Positions 1-7,741 of a stretch of 64,000 bases of DNA are shown here, one piece after another (positions within the stretch are counted from its first letter, which is position 1; each line of letters opens with the position of its first letter). Both the position numbers and the translations under genes were made by a program. Below the pieces are notes generated by a model. It did not search any database and was not told the DNA's origin. It saw nothing but the letters and a program-made list of their open reading frames with translations. Source of the DNA: Yoonia vestfoldensis DSM 16212 (lineage in GTDB: Bacteria > Pseudomonadota > Alphaproteobacteria > Rhodobacterales > Rhodobacteraceae); assembly GCF_000382265.1 (NCBI RefSeq), contig NZ_KB907987.1, positions 1-64,000 on the forward strand, written 5' to 3'.

Positions 1-195
1 GGCCTTCGCGGCGTCCCCAAAAACACCAGTCGCACCCTCAAGCAGCTGGTCCCGCCACTGTTTGATCTGGTTCGGGTGAACGTCGAAATCCTGTGCCAGC
101 TCGATCAGCGTCTTCTCGCCCTTGATCGCGGCCACGGCCACTTTCGCCTTGAATGCCGGGCTGTGATTCCGGCGCGGTCGTTTTGTCATCATCAT
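1..195 (-). CDS. IS3-family transposase OrfA, N-terminal part (runs off window)
   Basis: The minus-strand frame begins with a run of Met codons (187-195) preceded by a GAGGAG ribosome site and reads through the window edge. The visible about 65 residues (KRPRR..., PAFKAKVAVAAIKGEK, ELAQDFDVHPNQIKQW) match the helix-turn-helix start of IS3-family OrfA proteins, which bind the element ends and pair with OrfB, the DDE integrase, by frameshifting. OrfB would lie to the left, outside the window, so whether the element is intact cannot be judged. The family call is from remembered motif resemblance. Confidence 0.8.
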   Translation of the reverse strand, partial: MMMTKRPRRNHSPAFKAKVAVAAIKGEKTLIELAQDFDVHPNQIKQWRDQLLEGATGVFGDAAKA

Positions 196-269
196 CTCCT
201 CGCTTGCAGCATCATGCTGCTGTTGCGCGGAAAATCCACTTATCCCAGTTGTTCAAATTTGCGCAGCCA
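1..269 (-). mobile_element. End of an IS3-type insertion sequence (partial)
   Basis: The orfA start lies inside an insertion element whose outer end must fall between orfA and the tetR gene. Read on the minus strand, a stretch starting TGGCTGCGCAAATTTGAA at 269 begins with the TG dinucleotide typical of IS3-family termini, so 269 is a tentative boundary. The matching inverted repeat is outside the window, so this edge is not proven. Between 270 and 358 I see no gene. Confidence 0.35.
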
Positions 270-358
270 CCTCTTGCTGGCCTGGTCGGTCGTTTTCGCC
301 CCGGAGGCTGCTCCCGCTTGACCGGGCAATTACAGGTAGATCGTGCTGGTTTCGGTGG

Positions 359-955
359 TCACACCAGACGCGAAGGTACATGATCGTTTTGCTGCGGCAG
401 GCCCAGTTCAAGCGCAACGAACCGCTTCAAATGCGCGGCGGCGTCGGCCCGCTCCACCTTGGGCAAGCCCGTCAGCACGAAACCGACCAGTCCGTCGTGG
501 AAGGCGAGGATGCGCAGGGCCGCAGCGTGGGGCACCGGGCAGTGCCACAGATGTCCGGCGGCGCCCTGTTCCAGAATGGCGGCCAGTTCGTTTACCATGC
601 CTTCGGCGCAACCTTCCGCAGCGCGGGCCATATCGGGATCCGACATGGCAAGGTCCGTCACCTCTATCCAGAGCCGCCAGAGCGGATCGGCATCTTCGCC
701 GAAAGCGCGGGACAAGAAGACATCAAGCTGTCGGTCGGGTGCCGGCGCATCGGGCACCACGCGGTCAATTTCGGCCCAGAGCGCCTGAGCCGCGGCAAGT
801 GCCCGCAGTTCGTTCCATTTGAAATAATGATTGAGCAGCCCGATACCGACGCCTGCCCGGGCGGTGACATCGCGTGTCCGCACCGCAGCGACGCCCTTCT
901 CGCGGATCAGGTCGGCAGCGGCGGCAAGAATTGCGGCACGGCGATCAATAGTCAT
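359..955 (-). CDS. TetR/AcrR-family transcriptional regulator
   Basis: A 198-residue protein with a canonical TetR N-terminus: helix 1 around residues 5-20 (RAAILAAAADLIREKG) and a helix-turn-helix at about 25-46 (TRDVTARAGVGIGLLNHYF). A variable ligand-binding region fills the rest, the normal size for the family. It is divergent from the DUF418 membrane-protein gene with 76 bases between the starts, and two matching palindromes lie in that gap. The simplest reading is that it represses both itself and the neighbour. The ligand is unknown. Confidence 0.9.
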   Translation of the reverse strand: MTIDRRAAILAAAADLIREKGVAAVRTRDVTARAGVGIGLLNHYFKWNELRALAAAQALWAEIDRVVPDAPAPDRQLDVFLSRAFGEDADPLWRLWIEVTDLAMSDPDMARAAEGCAEGMVNELAAILEQGAAGHLWHCPVPHAAALRILAFHDGLVGFVLTGLPKVERADAAAHLKRFVALELGLPQQNDHVPSRLV

Positions 956-974
956 CTTCGTTTCATATCACGGG

Positions 975-1017
975 TTGAGCGGCTGCTCAAGTCGCGCTAT
1001 GTTGAGCAGATGCTCAA
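975..1017. promoter_or_regulatory. Two identical-arm TetR-type operators
   Basis: Two palindromes with exactly the same arms, TTGAGC-N4-GCTCAA, lie at 975-990 (spacer GGCT) and 1002-1017 (spacer AGAT). Their centres are 27 bases apart. They sit between the divergent tetR and DUF418 starts; the second ends 14 bases before the DUF418 ATG. Size, symmetry and placement fit TetR-dimer operators controlling both promoters. Assignment to this TetR protein is inference from position. Confidence 0.75.
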
Positions 1018-1031
1018 TATGGAATCATGAC

Positions 1032-2166
1032 ATGACCCGTACTTCTTCTGTTGATGCGCTGCGTGGCTTTGCACTTCTTGGTATCGGAATCGTCAACCTG
1101 CCGTATCTGGCGCTGCCGATGGAATCGGCTCTTGTTACGCCAGAAGGTGCTGCGGATCTGCTCGCCAAGGTCATGATAAGCCTGCTCTTCGAGGGCAAAT
1201 TCTTTGTGCTCTTCTCGTTCCTGTTCGGCTGGGGGTTTGGGGTGCAACTGGCGGCAGCGGCACGGGCCGGGATACCCGCTGGCCCGCAATACGGGGCACG
1301 ATTGATCGCGCTCGCGTTGTTCGGAATCATGCATGCGATCCTTGTCTTTCACGGCGACATCCTTCTCGCCTACGCGGTGCTTGGGGCCGGGCTCTGGACG
1401 CTGCGCGACGGCACGCCGCGTCGGCTTGTGCGGATCGCGCTGGCGATGGTGCCGCTGGCCGCTCTGGCTTTTGCCACACTCGCGCTGCTGGAGGCCGCCA
1501 CCGCGGACTTGGCGCGCAGCGCCATCGACCTGAGCGGGCAAGGCTATCAAGGCAGCTTTCGTGACGCAGTCGTCCAGCGGTTGGCCGACTGGCCGACCGC
1601 GCTGACGGTGGTTGTCCTGTTCAACGGACCGCTTGCCTTCGGCGCCTTCTGCCTGGGCCTTGCCGCGCAGAAAACCGGGTTCTTCGAGCCCACCAGCCCG
1701 ATACAACATGCGCTTGCCGCACGGGTCCCGGTGCTGCTGGCCGTGGCGCTGCCCGCAAACGCAGCCTATGCGGCGGCGACCCTCGGTCTGCTGCCGCCCG
1801 GCTGGCCTACGAACCTTGGCTATGCCGCACTCGCGCTTGGCGCACCAACGTTGGCCGCTGTCTATGTCGTGGCCGTGCTGCGTCTGGCGCCGCGGCTGGA
1901 CCTGCTCACCGCCGCCGGGTCGATGCCGCTGACGGGGTATGTCGCGCAGGGTCTGGTGGCCGGGGCGCTGTTCCACGGCTGGGGGGATGGGATTGTTCGG
2001 CACGCTTGGCAATGCGGCAATTCTGGCGCTAGCCTGCCTGATCTGGGGATTCGTCACGATCGCTGCCATGATCTGGCGGCGGCAATGGGCACGAGGCCCG
2101 CTCGACGCTGTACTACGCCTTTTGGTCAAGGCCTTGGGCAGCATCGGATCACGGCGACCTTTCTGA
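1032..2166 (+). pseudogene. DUF418/YeiB-like membrane protein, frameshifted in a G6 run
   Basis: The ATG at 1032 opens a protein starting TRTSSVDALRGFALLGI, the typical start of DUF418 (YeiB-like) multi-spanning membrane proteins. Several hydrophobic helices follow. The reading frame is good up to 1980, where the codons run into six Gs (1981-1986). Dropping one G joins it to the downstream frame, which encodes the expected C-terminal part (GMGLFGTLG..., then a hydrophobic helix and a WRRQWARGPLDAVLR tail) ending at TGA 2164-2166. Without the correction the protein runs into unrelated residues to 2312. Either a one-base sequencing error or a fresh inactivation. The function of the family is poorly defined. 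Confidence 0.8.
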
Positions 2167-2517
2167 CGCCCGCGTCGCAAGGAACGGTGGCGGGCCAATC
2201 CACCATTGTCGCTGCGTCCCGTATTCGAGGATCTGTCACAAATCCCGTCGTTTGCCGCTGCGTAACAAGCAGAGACTTGTGCGACCACTCCCGGATCGCA
2301 CATCGCCCATAGCGGTCACATCGGGCGTGGGCGGTGATCGCTGGCGTTCTCCGCAGGCAGGCATGAGCGCAACTGCCCTGTTGCGCCGGAGCTTGCGTCC
2401 GCGCCATCGGAACTTTGCCCTGAACGCGCAACGGCAAGATTGCAATTCACGCCTGAATATCCGAACGTCGGGCCAGGCGTCACCAGAGGCCACGCCTTCA
2501 ATCAGAGGAGGAAAACA
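2167..2517. other. 351-base non-coding stretch
   Basis: No convincing coding frame, RNA gene or mobile element is visible. It holds one clear inverted repeat (2367-2386) and, at its right end, the strong AGAGGAGG ribosome site of the next gene. Confidence 0.5.
2367..2386. repeat. Perfect inverted repeat, 7-base arms
   Basis: GCGCAAC and GTTGCGC are separated by TGCCCT. It lies about 200 bases after the DUF418 stop and 131 bases before the next start, so it could be a terminator stem or an operator. There is no T-tract. Confidence 0.4.
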
Positions 2518-3753
2518 GTGCTTGGCCAATGGACTGAGGATCAACTTTGGTCAGCGCAGCTTCCTGTCACCGACCTGGAGGCACATCGCCTAGATCTATA
2601 TAGCCATCGGCGCGCCCACATTGTGGATCACATGCGCAGCGCAGGGGCTGCCGCCATGCTGCTGTTGGATTCAAACGACATTACCTATGCGACCGGCGCG
2701 CGGAACATGACAATTTTCACGATGCGCACCCCGGCGCGCTATCTTCTGATCCTCGAAACCGGGTATACGGTCCTGTTCGAATATGTTGGCTGCGAACACC
2801 TTGCCGAAGCCCTTCCAACCATCGACGAAATCAGGCCTTCGCAAGGGCTGGACAGGATCAGCTCCGGTGGTCGGCTGGCGGAATCCTGCGAGCGGTTTGC
2901 CGCGGAAATCAAGGAGATCGTCCATCATCTGGATCCAAGCATCGACCGAATTCACATAGACCGTTTTCCGTGGCAGGCTACGGATGCGCTCAGGCGCAAA
3001 GGATTTGCACTGGCTGACGCCAGCGACGTCCTGACCTATGCGCGCACCATCAAGCTGGCCGCTGAAATTCCCTATTTCCGCGAAGCGATGAGCCGCATAA
3101 ACGCGGCTGTCGGACGCCTTGAAACGCATGCCGACCCAGACAAGACGGAATCCGAGGTCTGGGCAGAATTTCACTATTCGCTGATGGCCAAGGAGGGCCA
3201 ATATGTCGTGACCCGCTTGTTTCAGAGCGGACAGAACACCTTCCCGTATTTTCAAGAGGCAGGCGGGCGGCGGTTGGAGTCCGGCGATCTTTTGTGTCTT
3301 GATACGGATGCGGTCGCTTACGAGAATTACTGCGTGGATTTCTCGCGGACCTTTCTGTGCGGCGACGCGAAGGCGACCGGCGATCAAAAACTGCTTTACG
3401 GGCGCGCCCGCGAACAGCTGGAACACAACGCCGATCTACTGAAGCCGCATATGTCGTTTCGCGAATTGGCGGCCAAGGCGTGGAAGGTTCCCGAAGAACA
3501 TCAGGACAGCCGTTATTATTGTATCGGGCACGGATTGGGCATGTCAGGCGAATGGCCCAACATTCCTTATGAAACGGCGGGGGAACCCTATCCGCTTGAG
3601 GGCGTGATTGAGCCGGGGATGATCATTTGCCTCGAAAGCTATGTCGGTTGGGATCGCTCCTGCGAGGGCGTCAAGCTGGAAGATCAGTTCCTCATTCTGG
3701 AGGACAGGGTCGAGCGGATGTCGACCTATCACTTTGATGAACGGTTGAGTTGA
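2518..3753 (+). CDS. DddP-like M24-family metalloenzyme
   Basis: I chose the GTG at 2518 because AGAGGAGG lies just upstream. The 411-residue product has a creatinase-like N-terminal domain and a pita-bread M24 domain. Metal-ligand candidates are all present: D263 and D265 (LDTD), D275 (CVDFSR), H339 (GHGLGM), E374 (CLESY) and E389 (KLEDQ). The spacings equal those I recall for the DMSP lyase DddP, and local motifs (VVTRLFQSG, FQEAGGRR, GEWPNI) also resemble DddP more than aminopeptidase P. DddP cleaves dimethylsulfoniopropionate to DMS and acrylate. However, the position I recall as the catalytic Asp after the His (HGxGxxDEW) is Gly here (HGLGMSGEW). It may be a DddP paralogue with a different substrate. 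The gene stands alone. Confidence 0.75.
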   Translation: MLGQWTEDQLWSAQLPVTDLEAHRLDLYSHRRAHIVDHMRSAGAAAMLLLDSNDITYATGARNMTIFTMRTPARYLLILETGYTVLFEYVGCEHLAEALPTIDEIRPSQGLDRISSGGRLAESCERFAAEIKEIVHHLDPSIDRIHIDRFPWQATDALRRKGFALADASDVLTYARTIKLAAEIPYFREAMSRINAAVGRLETHADPDKTESEVWAEFHYSLMAKEGQYVVTRLFQSGQNTFPYFQEAGGRRLESGDLLCLDTDAVAYENYCVDFSRTFLCGDAKATGDQKLLYGRAREQLEHNADLLKPHMSFRELAAKAWKVPEEHQDSRYYCIGHGLGMSGEWPNIPYETAGEPYPLEGVIEPGMIICLESYVGWDRSCEGVKLEDQFLILEDRVERMSTYHFDERLS

Positions 3754-3773
3754 CCGGCGGTTTGACCGGCACG

Positions 3774-3956
3774 TCATTCGACAGGGCAAGGCATCCCCGC
3801 AGCAGTCCAGATCGCCATCTCGTCAAGATGTGCTTGCAGGGTGCCTGCATCGGGCAGCGCTGCCAGGTCCAGGCCGTCGTCTGCTTCGGCCAGCGCGATG
3901 GTCGCGACGGCAAGGCAGGCGGTGACGGCGACAGGACGGCGGATAACATTTCTCAT
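3774..3956 (-). CDS. Small exported protein coupled to iorB
   Basis: Sixty residues with a signal-peptide-like start (MRNVIRRPVAVTACLAVATIALA) followed by a short acidic tail. Its ATG overlaps the iorB stop by four bases (ATGA), so it is probably translated by coupling. I recognise no family. In related operons a c-type cytochrome often follows the molybdenum subunit, but there is no CxxCH here, so this may be a truncated remnant of one or an unrelated small protein. Confidence 0.5.
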   Translation of the reverse strand: MRNVIRRPVAVTACLAVATIALAEADDGLDLAALPDAGTLQAHLDEMAIWTAAGMPCPVE

Positions 3957-6205
3957 GCGAATACCACCGATCTGCCAAGCGGCAGGTCGCGCAGACGTTG
4001 GCCCGTCAGTGCAAAGATTGCATTGGCCAACGCGGGGGCTGTGGCGGGCGTGCCGGGTTCGCCGATACCCCTGATATGCGGCTGGTTTTCCAGAATGCGG
4101 GTGTGGATGCGGGGTGCCTGATACATCCGCAGGACCGGATAATCGTGATAGTTGGACTGGTCCACCGCGCCATCCGTCAGCGTGATCTCTTCGCCGATCG
4201 CGGCACTCAAGCCAAAGCTCACGCCCGAGATCAATTGCGCATCCAGATTCCGGGGGTCAAGGGCCACACCGACATCGGCGGCGACCCAGACATCGCGGAC
4301 GATGATCCCGCTGGGTGTGTCCTCAATCTCCACGATCTGTGCGGTCGGCACCCCGAAAGCCAGCGCGAAGGCCACGCCCCGTGCGCGCGCGCCGACTGGT
4401 GCTGTGCCCCAATCGGCCATGTCCGCCACGGCCGCCAGCACGGCGCGGCTGGGCGCGTCCGTTATCAACGCAAGCCGCATCTCGACCGGGTCGCAGCCTG
4501 CGGCGACCGCCAGTTCATCCATCATGCATTCGTGGAAAAAGCTGTTCTGCGACGCGCCGACCGACCGCCAGAAGCTGGCAGGCAATAGCGGGGCGGAGCG
4601 ATAGCCGGTCACGCGATAGTTCGCGATCCCGTAAGGCTGGTCCCACAGCGCCTGCGACAGCGTGAAATCCGGCAAAAACGCAGGGATCGGCGCTGGCGCA
4701 CCGCCGCGCGCGTCGATGCCCGCCATGATCGACGGCGAGGCGGTTGCGATATCGACGGCCAGCGGCAAACCGTCGGCGACAACCGCGCGGAACCGGCCGA
4801 TGGCGGCGGGCCGGTAAGGCCCGCGCGACATGTCTTCTTCGCGCGGATATGTCAGCAGGACCGGCGTGCCCTGCATCTGCGTCGCGACCTTTGCTGCGAT
4901 CTGAACGAAATCCATCTCGCCGCGCCGCCCGAACCCACCGCCGAGAAGCGTGGTCGTGATCGTCACAGCCTGTTTGTCGATCCCAGCCGCAAGGGCGGCT
5001 TCGCGCCGCGCGACGGTCGGCCCCTGCGTGCCAGCCCATATCTGCAACGCGCCGTCCTGCATCAGCGCTGCGGCGCTCATCGGTTCCATCGTGGCATGGG
5101 CCAGATACGGTGCACGATATTCGCCTTCTATTGCCTGCGCTCCGGCCAGTGCATCCGCGACATTGCCATCGTCACGTTGCCGGCTGTCCTGCTGTTCAGG
5201 GCGGAAGGCGGCGGCGATGACCTCGAAATGTCCCGCACTGTCCAAGGGGTAATCCGGCGGCGCCCAGTCATAGATCACGGCATCCAGCGCCTGCATTGCC
5301 GCCCATGTATCGGCGGCCACAACGACCACGCCGTTGCCGATGTCGATCACGGCGTCCACACGGGGCATCGCCAAAGCCGCACTGGCATCGAAACTGCGCA
5401 GGCGGCCGCCCAGAAACGGGCTGCGCCGCAGCGCACCAAAACGCATGCCGGGCAGACGGATATCGCTGGCATAGATCGCACGGCCCGTCGATTTATCGAC
5501 GACATCTAGCCGGTCTTGGGATTTTCCGAGGATGCGCCACGCGCTGCGCGGGCGCAGTTCGGGCGCGTCGGCAAGATCGACTGCCGCAGCCTCTGCCGCA
5601 AGTTCGGTATAGGGGATGCGGGTGCCATCCGGCAGGACGACCGCGCCGCCTTCTGTGCTCAGCCGCGCCACCGGGATGCCCGCGCGCGCCGCTGCCGCAG
5701 TTTTCAGCGTTTCGCGCGCCACAGCCCCCGCGCGGCGCATTTTGACATAAGCATCATGGGTCGAGGTCGATCCGCCGGTGATCTGGTAGCCCAGAAACAC
5801 CGCCGGAATGTCACGCTGCGCACGCGCGAATTCCGGCACGGTCCCCAAGTCGGTCGTGGGGAAAGGATAGCCTTCCTCGACCACGCCGCCGTTGAAATAG
5901 GCGGATGACGGCGGGCCATGCGCGATGCGGACCTGGTCCAGTTCCACGTCCAGCTCCTCGGCCACCAGCGACGCAAGGGTCGTATGGATGCCTTGTCCCA
6001 TCTCGGCGCGTGGCGTGATGAGGGTGATGCCATCGCCCGTTATCTTGACATAGGGCGTCAGTGCGGCCTCGCCCTGACCCAGTTCCGCGATCAGCGGGTT
6101 TTCGAGCTGCGCGCGGTAGGTGCGGACACCGAAGACCACGCCACCTGCGACCGCCACCGAAGCAACGATGAATCCGCGCCGTGTGTATTTGCCCAACCGG
6201 GTCAT
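3953..6205 (-). CDS. iorB: Molybdopterin-binding aldehyde/isoquinoline oxidoreductase large subunit (IorB-like)
   Basis: The ATG at 6205 lies one base after the iorA stop and has a GGGAGA ribosome site; the open frame extends 36 codons further up but those overlap iorA. The 750-residue product starts with a Tat signal (YTRRGFIVAS), then carries xanthine-oxidase-family molybdenum domains: Moco-binding stretches such as GGGFGRRGEMDF and, near the end, GIGEPGTPATAPALANAIF. It would hydroxylate an aromatic heterocycle or aldehyde using water, passing electrons to the iron-sulfur subunit. The Tat signal suggests a periplasmic complex with IorA carried along. The substrate is unknown. A tandem-repeat operator precedes the operon. 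Confidence 0.88.
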   Translation of the reverse strand: MTRLGKYTRRGFIVASVAVAGGVVFGVRTYRAQLENPLIAELGQGEAALTPYVKITGDGITLITPRAEMGQGIHTTLASLVAEELDVELDQVRIAHGPPSSAYFNGGVVEEGYPFPTTDLGTVPEFARAQRDIPAVFLGYQITGGSTSTHDAYVKMRRAGAVARETLKTAAAARAGIPVARLSTEGGAVVLPDGTRIPYTELAAEAAAVDLADAPELRPRSAWRILGKSQDRLDVVDKSTGRAIYASDIRLPGMRFGALRRSPFLGGRLRSFDASAALAMPRVDAVIDIGNGVVVVAADTWAAMQALDAVIYDWAPPDYPLDSAGHFEVIAAAFRPEQQDSRQRDDGNVADALAGAQAIEGEYRAPYLAHATMEPMSAAALMQDGALQIWAGTQGPTVARREAALAAGIDKQAVTITTTLLGGGFGRRGEMDFVQIAAKVATQMQGTPVLLTYPREEDMSRGPYRPAAIGRFRAVVADGLPLAVDIATASPSIMAGIDARGGAPAPIPAFLPDFTLSQALWDQPYGIANYRVTGYRSAPLLPASFWRSVGASQNSFFHECMMDELAVAAGCDPVEMRLALITDAPSRAVLAAVADMADWGTAPVGARARGVAFALAFGVPTAQIVEIEDTPSGIIVRDVWVAADVGVALDPRNLDAQLISGVSFGLSAAIGEEITLTDGAVDQSNYHDYPVLRMYQAPRIHTRILENQPHIRGIGEPGTPATAPALANAIFALTGQRLRDLPLGRSVVFA

Positions 6206-6206
6206 C

Positions 6207-6665
6207 CTATGTCTCCCGCAGCGCGGTGGCGGCGCTGTGAATGGCGGCGCGGATCCGCGGATAGGTGCCGCAGCGGCAGAGGTTCCCCGACATCGCGGCG
6301 TCGATGTCGTCATCCGATGGCGCGGGATTGCGACCCAACAGGTCCACCGCCTGCATGATCTGGCCGGACTGGCAGTAGCCGCATTGTGCGACCTGATGGG
6401 CGATCCAGGCAGTCTGCACCGCGTGCAGCGCCTCGGGTGTGGCCAGACCTTCGATCGTCGTCACCTCGCCCCAGACATCCGCCAGGGCCACTTGGCAGGA
6501 CCGGACAGCCTCGCCATTGATATGCACCGTACAGGCCCCGCATTGCGCGATGCCGCAGCCGTATTTGACGCCGGTGATGTCTAGCGCGTCACGCAGCACC
6601 CAGAGCAGTGGCATGTCGTCGGGCAGGTTCAGGGTGTGGGACGTTCCGTTGATTGTCAGTTCCAT
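6207..6665 (-). CDS. iorA: [2Fe-2S] subunit of the molybdenum hydroxylase (IorA-like)
   Basis: Starting at the ATG at 6665 (GGGAGA ribosome site), the 152-residue protein has the two [2Fe-2S] clusters of the xanthine-oxidase family. C37, C42, C45 and C57 form the plant-ferredoxin type site (CGIAQCGAC). C95, C98, C129 and C131 form the second site (CGYC, CRC). It delivers electrons from the molybdenum site of the downstream subunit to an acceptor. It has no signal of its own, which fits co-export with the Tat-bearing IorB. Confidence 0.9.
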   Translation of the reverse strand: MELTINGTSHTLNLPDDMPLLWVLRDALDITGVKYGCGIAQCGACTVHINGEAVRSCQVALADVWGEVTTIEGLATPEALHAVQTAWIAHQVAQCGYCQSGQIMQAVDLLGRNPAPSDDDIDAAMSGNLCRCGTYPRIRAAIHSAATALRET

Positions 6666-6720
6666 TGGGCTCTCCCGGTTGTACGTTTCAAGCATTGGAC
6701 CCTGAGGGCTTGTGGGCAAG

Positions 6721-6754
6721 TTGCAGATCGTCCCGATTGCTTGCAGGTCGTTCC
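6721..6754. promoter_or_regulatory. Tandem-repeat operator before iorA (AraC-type)
   Basis: TTGCAGATCGTCCC at 6721 and TTGCAGGTCGTTCC at 6741 are direct repeats with a 20-base period, 55 bases upstream of the iorA ATG. Read toward iorA the unit is G[GA][GA]ACGA[CT]CTGCAA. The same pair occurs at 11599-11632 beside an AraC-family gene. Tandem half-sites at two helical turns are what AraC proteins bind. Confidence 0.7.
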
Positions 6755-6788
6755 AATTTCGTCCCGCTGTCCCTGCCCGCCCGTCCTG

Positions 6789-7137
6789 TCAGGATGTGTC
6801 GTTGCGGATGACAAAGGGATACCTGCCGTAAAGCGACGCATCCTGCACCGCACCGACCGTGAAGGCCCCCAGATCGGCAAAGCTGATGGCGGCAAAGCTG
6901 GGTGTGCGACTTGCTACCAACGCCACGCCTCCGGTCTTTTCCACGATTTTGCCGGGGCGCGTGACGATGGAACCGAAGCTGTCGCTCTGGCTTGCTGTGA
7001 TGAACTTCAGGACGGCTATCTTGCCCCAGAGCGTCTCGGGCGCGCCGGTCAAGAAGGCCATAGGCCGCGCAAGGGGTCTTGGCATGAACGGCGGCGTTTA
7101 CGACCACTTTTGTTATGACTTCTCCTGTGTCAAACAT
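6789..7137 (-). pseudogene. Remnant: 3' copy of the NAD(P)-binding gene joined to a foreign gene start
   Basis: From 6789 to about 7060 the minus strand encodes the C-terminal third of the NAD(P)-binding protein at 8464-9141 (shared VEKTGGVALVASRTPSF, GAVQDASLYGRYPFV). DNA at 6811-6978 is almost identical to 8480-8647, with about three differences by eye; homology fades after that. The 5' end is different: an ATG at 7137 with an AAGGAACC ribosome site starts MFDTGEVITKVVVNAA, which then runs out of frame with the copied part. It is best read as a deletion fusion or failed gene conversion, not a working gene. Confidence 0.7.
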
Positions 7138-7201
7138 GGATGGGTTCCTTGTCCGGTTGGTCCAAAAAAGGCCCTGTATCGAACGGTTCTTGGATGTGGC
7201 G

Positions 7202-7741
7202 TCAGACGATAAGGAAAACGAAGGGGACAACGCCGAACAAGGCGTAGAGGCCCGTCTGCGCGGGCGTCGAAAAGGATCGCCCACGGGTGAAGATAAAGAC
7301 ACACAAGACCCCAAGTGCCGCCTCGAACGTCAGCGCGGCTGGCAAGTTCAGATGGTACCAATCGGTTCCCAGTGGGTGGCTGTCGGGACCGAACACATGG
7401 TGCCCGTAGCCGGACACGAGATCGCCAAGCCAATGACCCAACGACAAAGCCATAGCGACACCTGCGAACAAGCGATGCCTTGTCACGGCGAAGGCAATCG
7501 CACCGGCCAGCAGCGTCCAGCCGATCTGGGGAACCAGGTCGTGACTGAAAGTCATCTCGATCACGTTGGTGGCCAGCGATGGTCCGTCCGCACCGGTAGG
7601 TTCCATCGTTTCCACCCCAAGCGCGACGAAGGTGAACATTGCGATGTCGATGAGGAACGCACTGGCAAAAAGGAGCCACCATGGCATTTCAGGTGCAACG
7701 CGTCTGCCAACCAATGTCGTCGCCGCGTGACCGAGGATCAT
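7202..7741 (-). CDS. Small multi-spanning membrane protein
   Basis: 179 residues with about four hydrophobic helices and a His-rich conserved-looking core (SLGHWLGDLVSGYGHH) reminiscent of membrane-bound metal-dependent hydrolase-like proteins (DUF457/YdjM type). Its ATG overlaps the stop of the isochorismatase gene by four bases, so the two are translationally coupled. A specific function cannot be given. Confidence 0.65.
   Translation of the reverse strand: MILGHAATTLVGRRVAPEMPWWLLFASAFLIDIAMFTFVALGVETMEPTGADGPSLATNVIEMTFSHDLVPQIGWTLLAGAIAFAVTRHRLFAGVAMALSLGHWLGDLVSGYGHHVFGPDSHPLGTDWYHLNLPAALTFEAALGVLCVFIFTRGRSFSTPAQTGLYALFGVVPFVFLIV

Noticed and set aside
831-1031. N-terminal extension of the DUF418 frame back to 831
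   Set aside because: It would overlap tetR and both operators; the family starts at the TRTSSVDALRG segment, so the ATG at 1032 is used.
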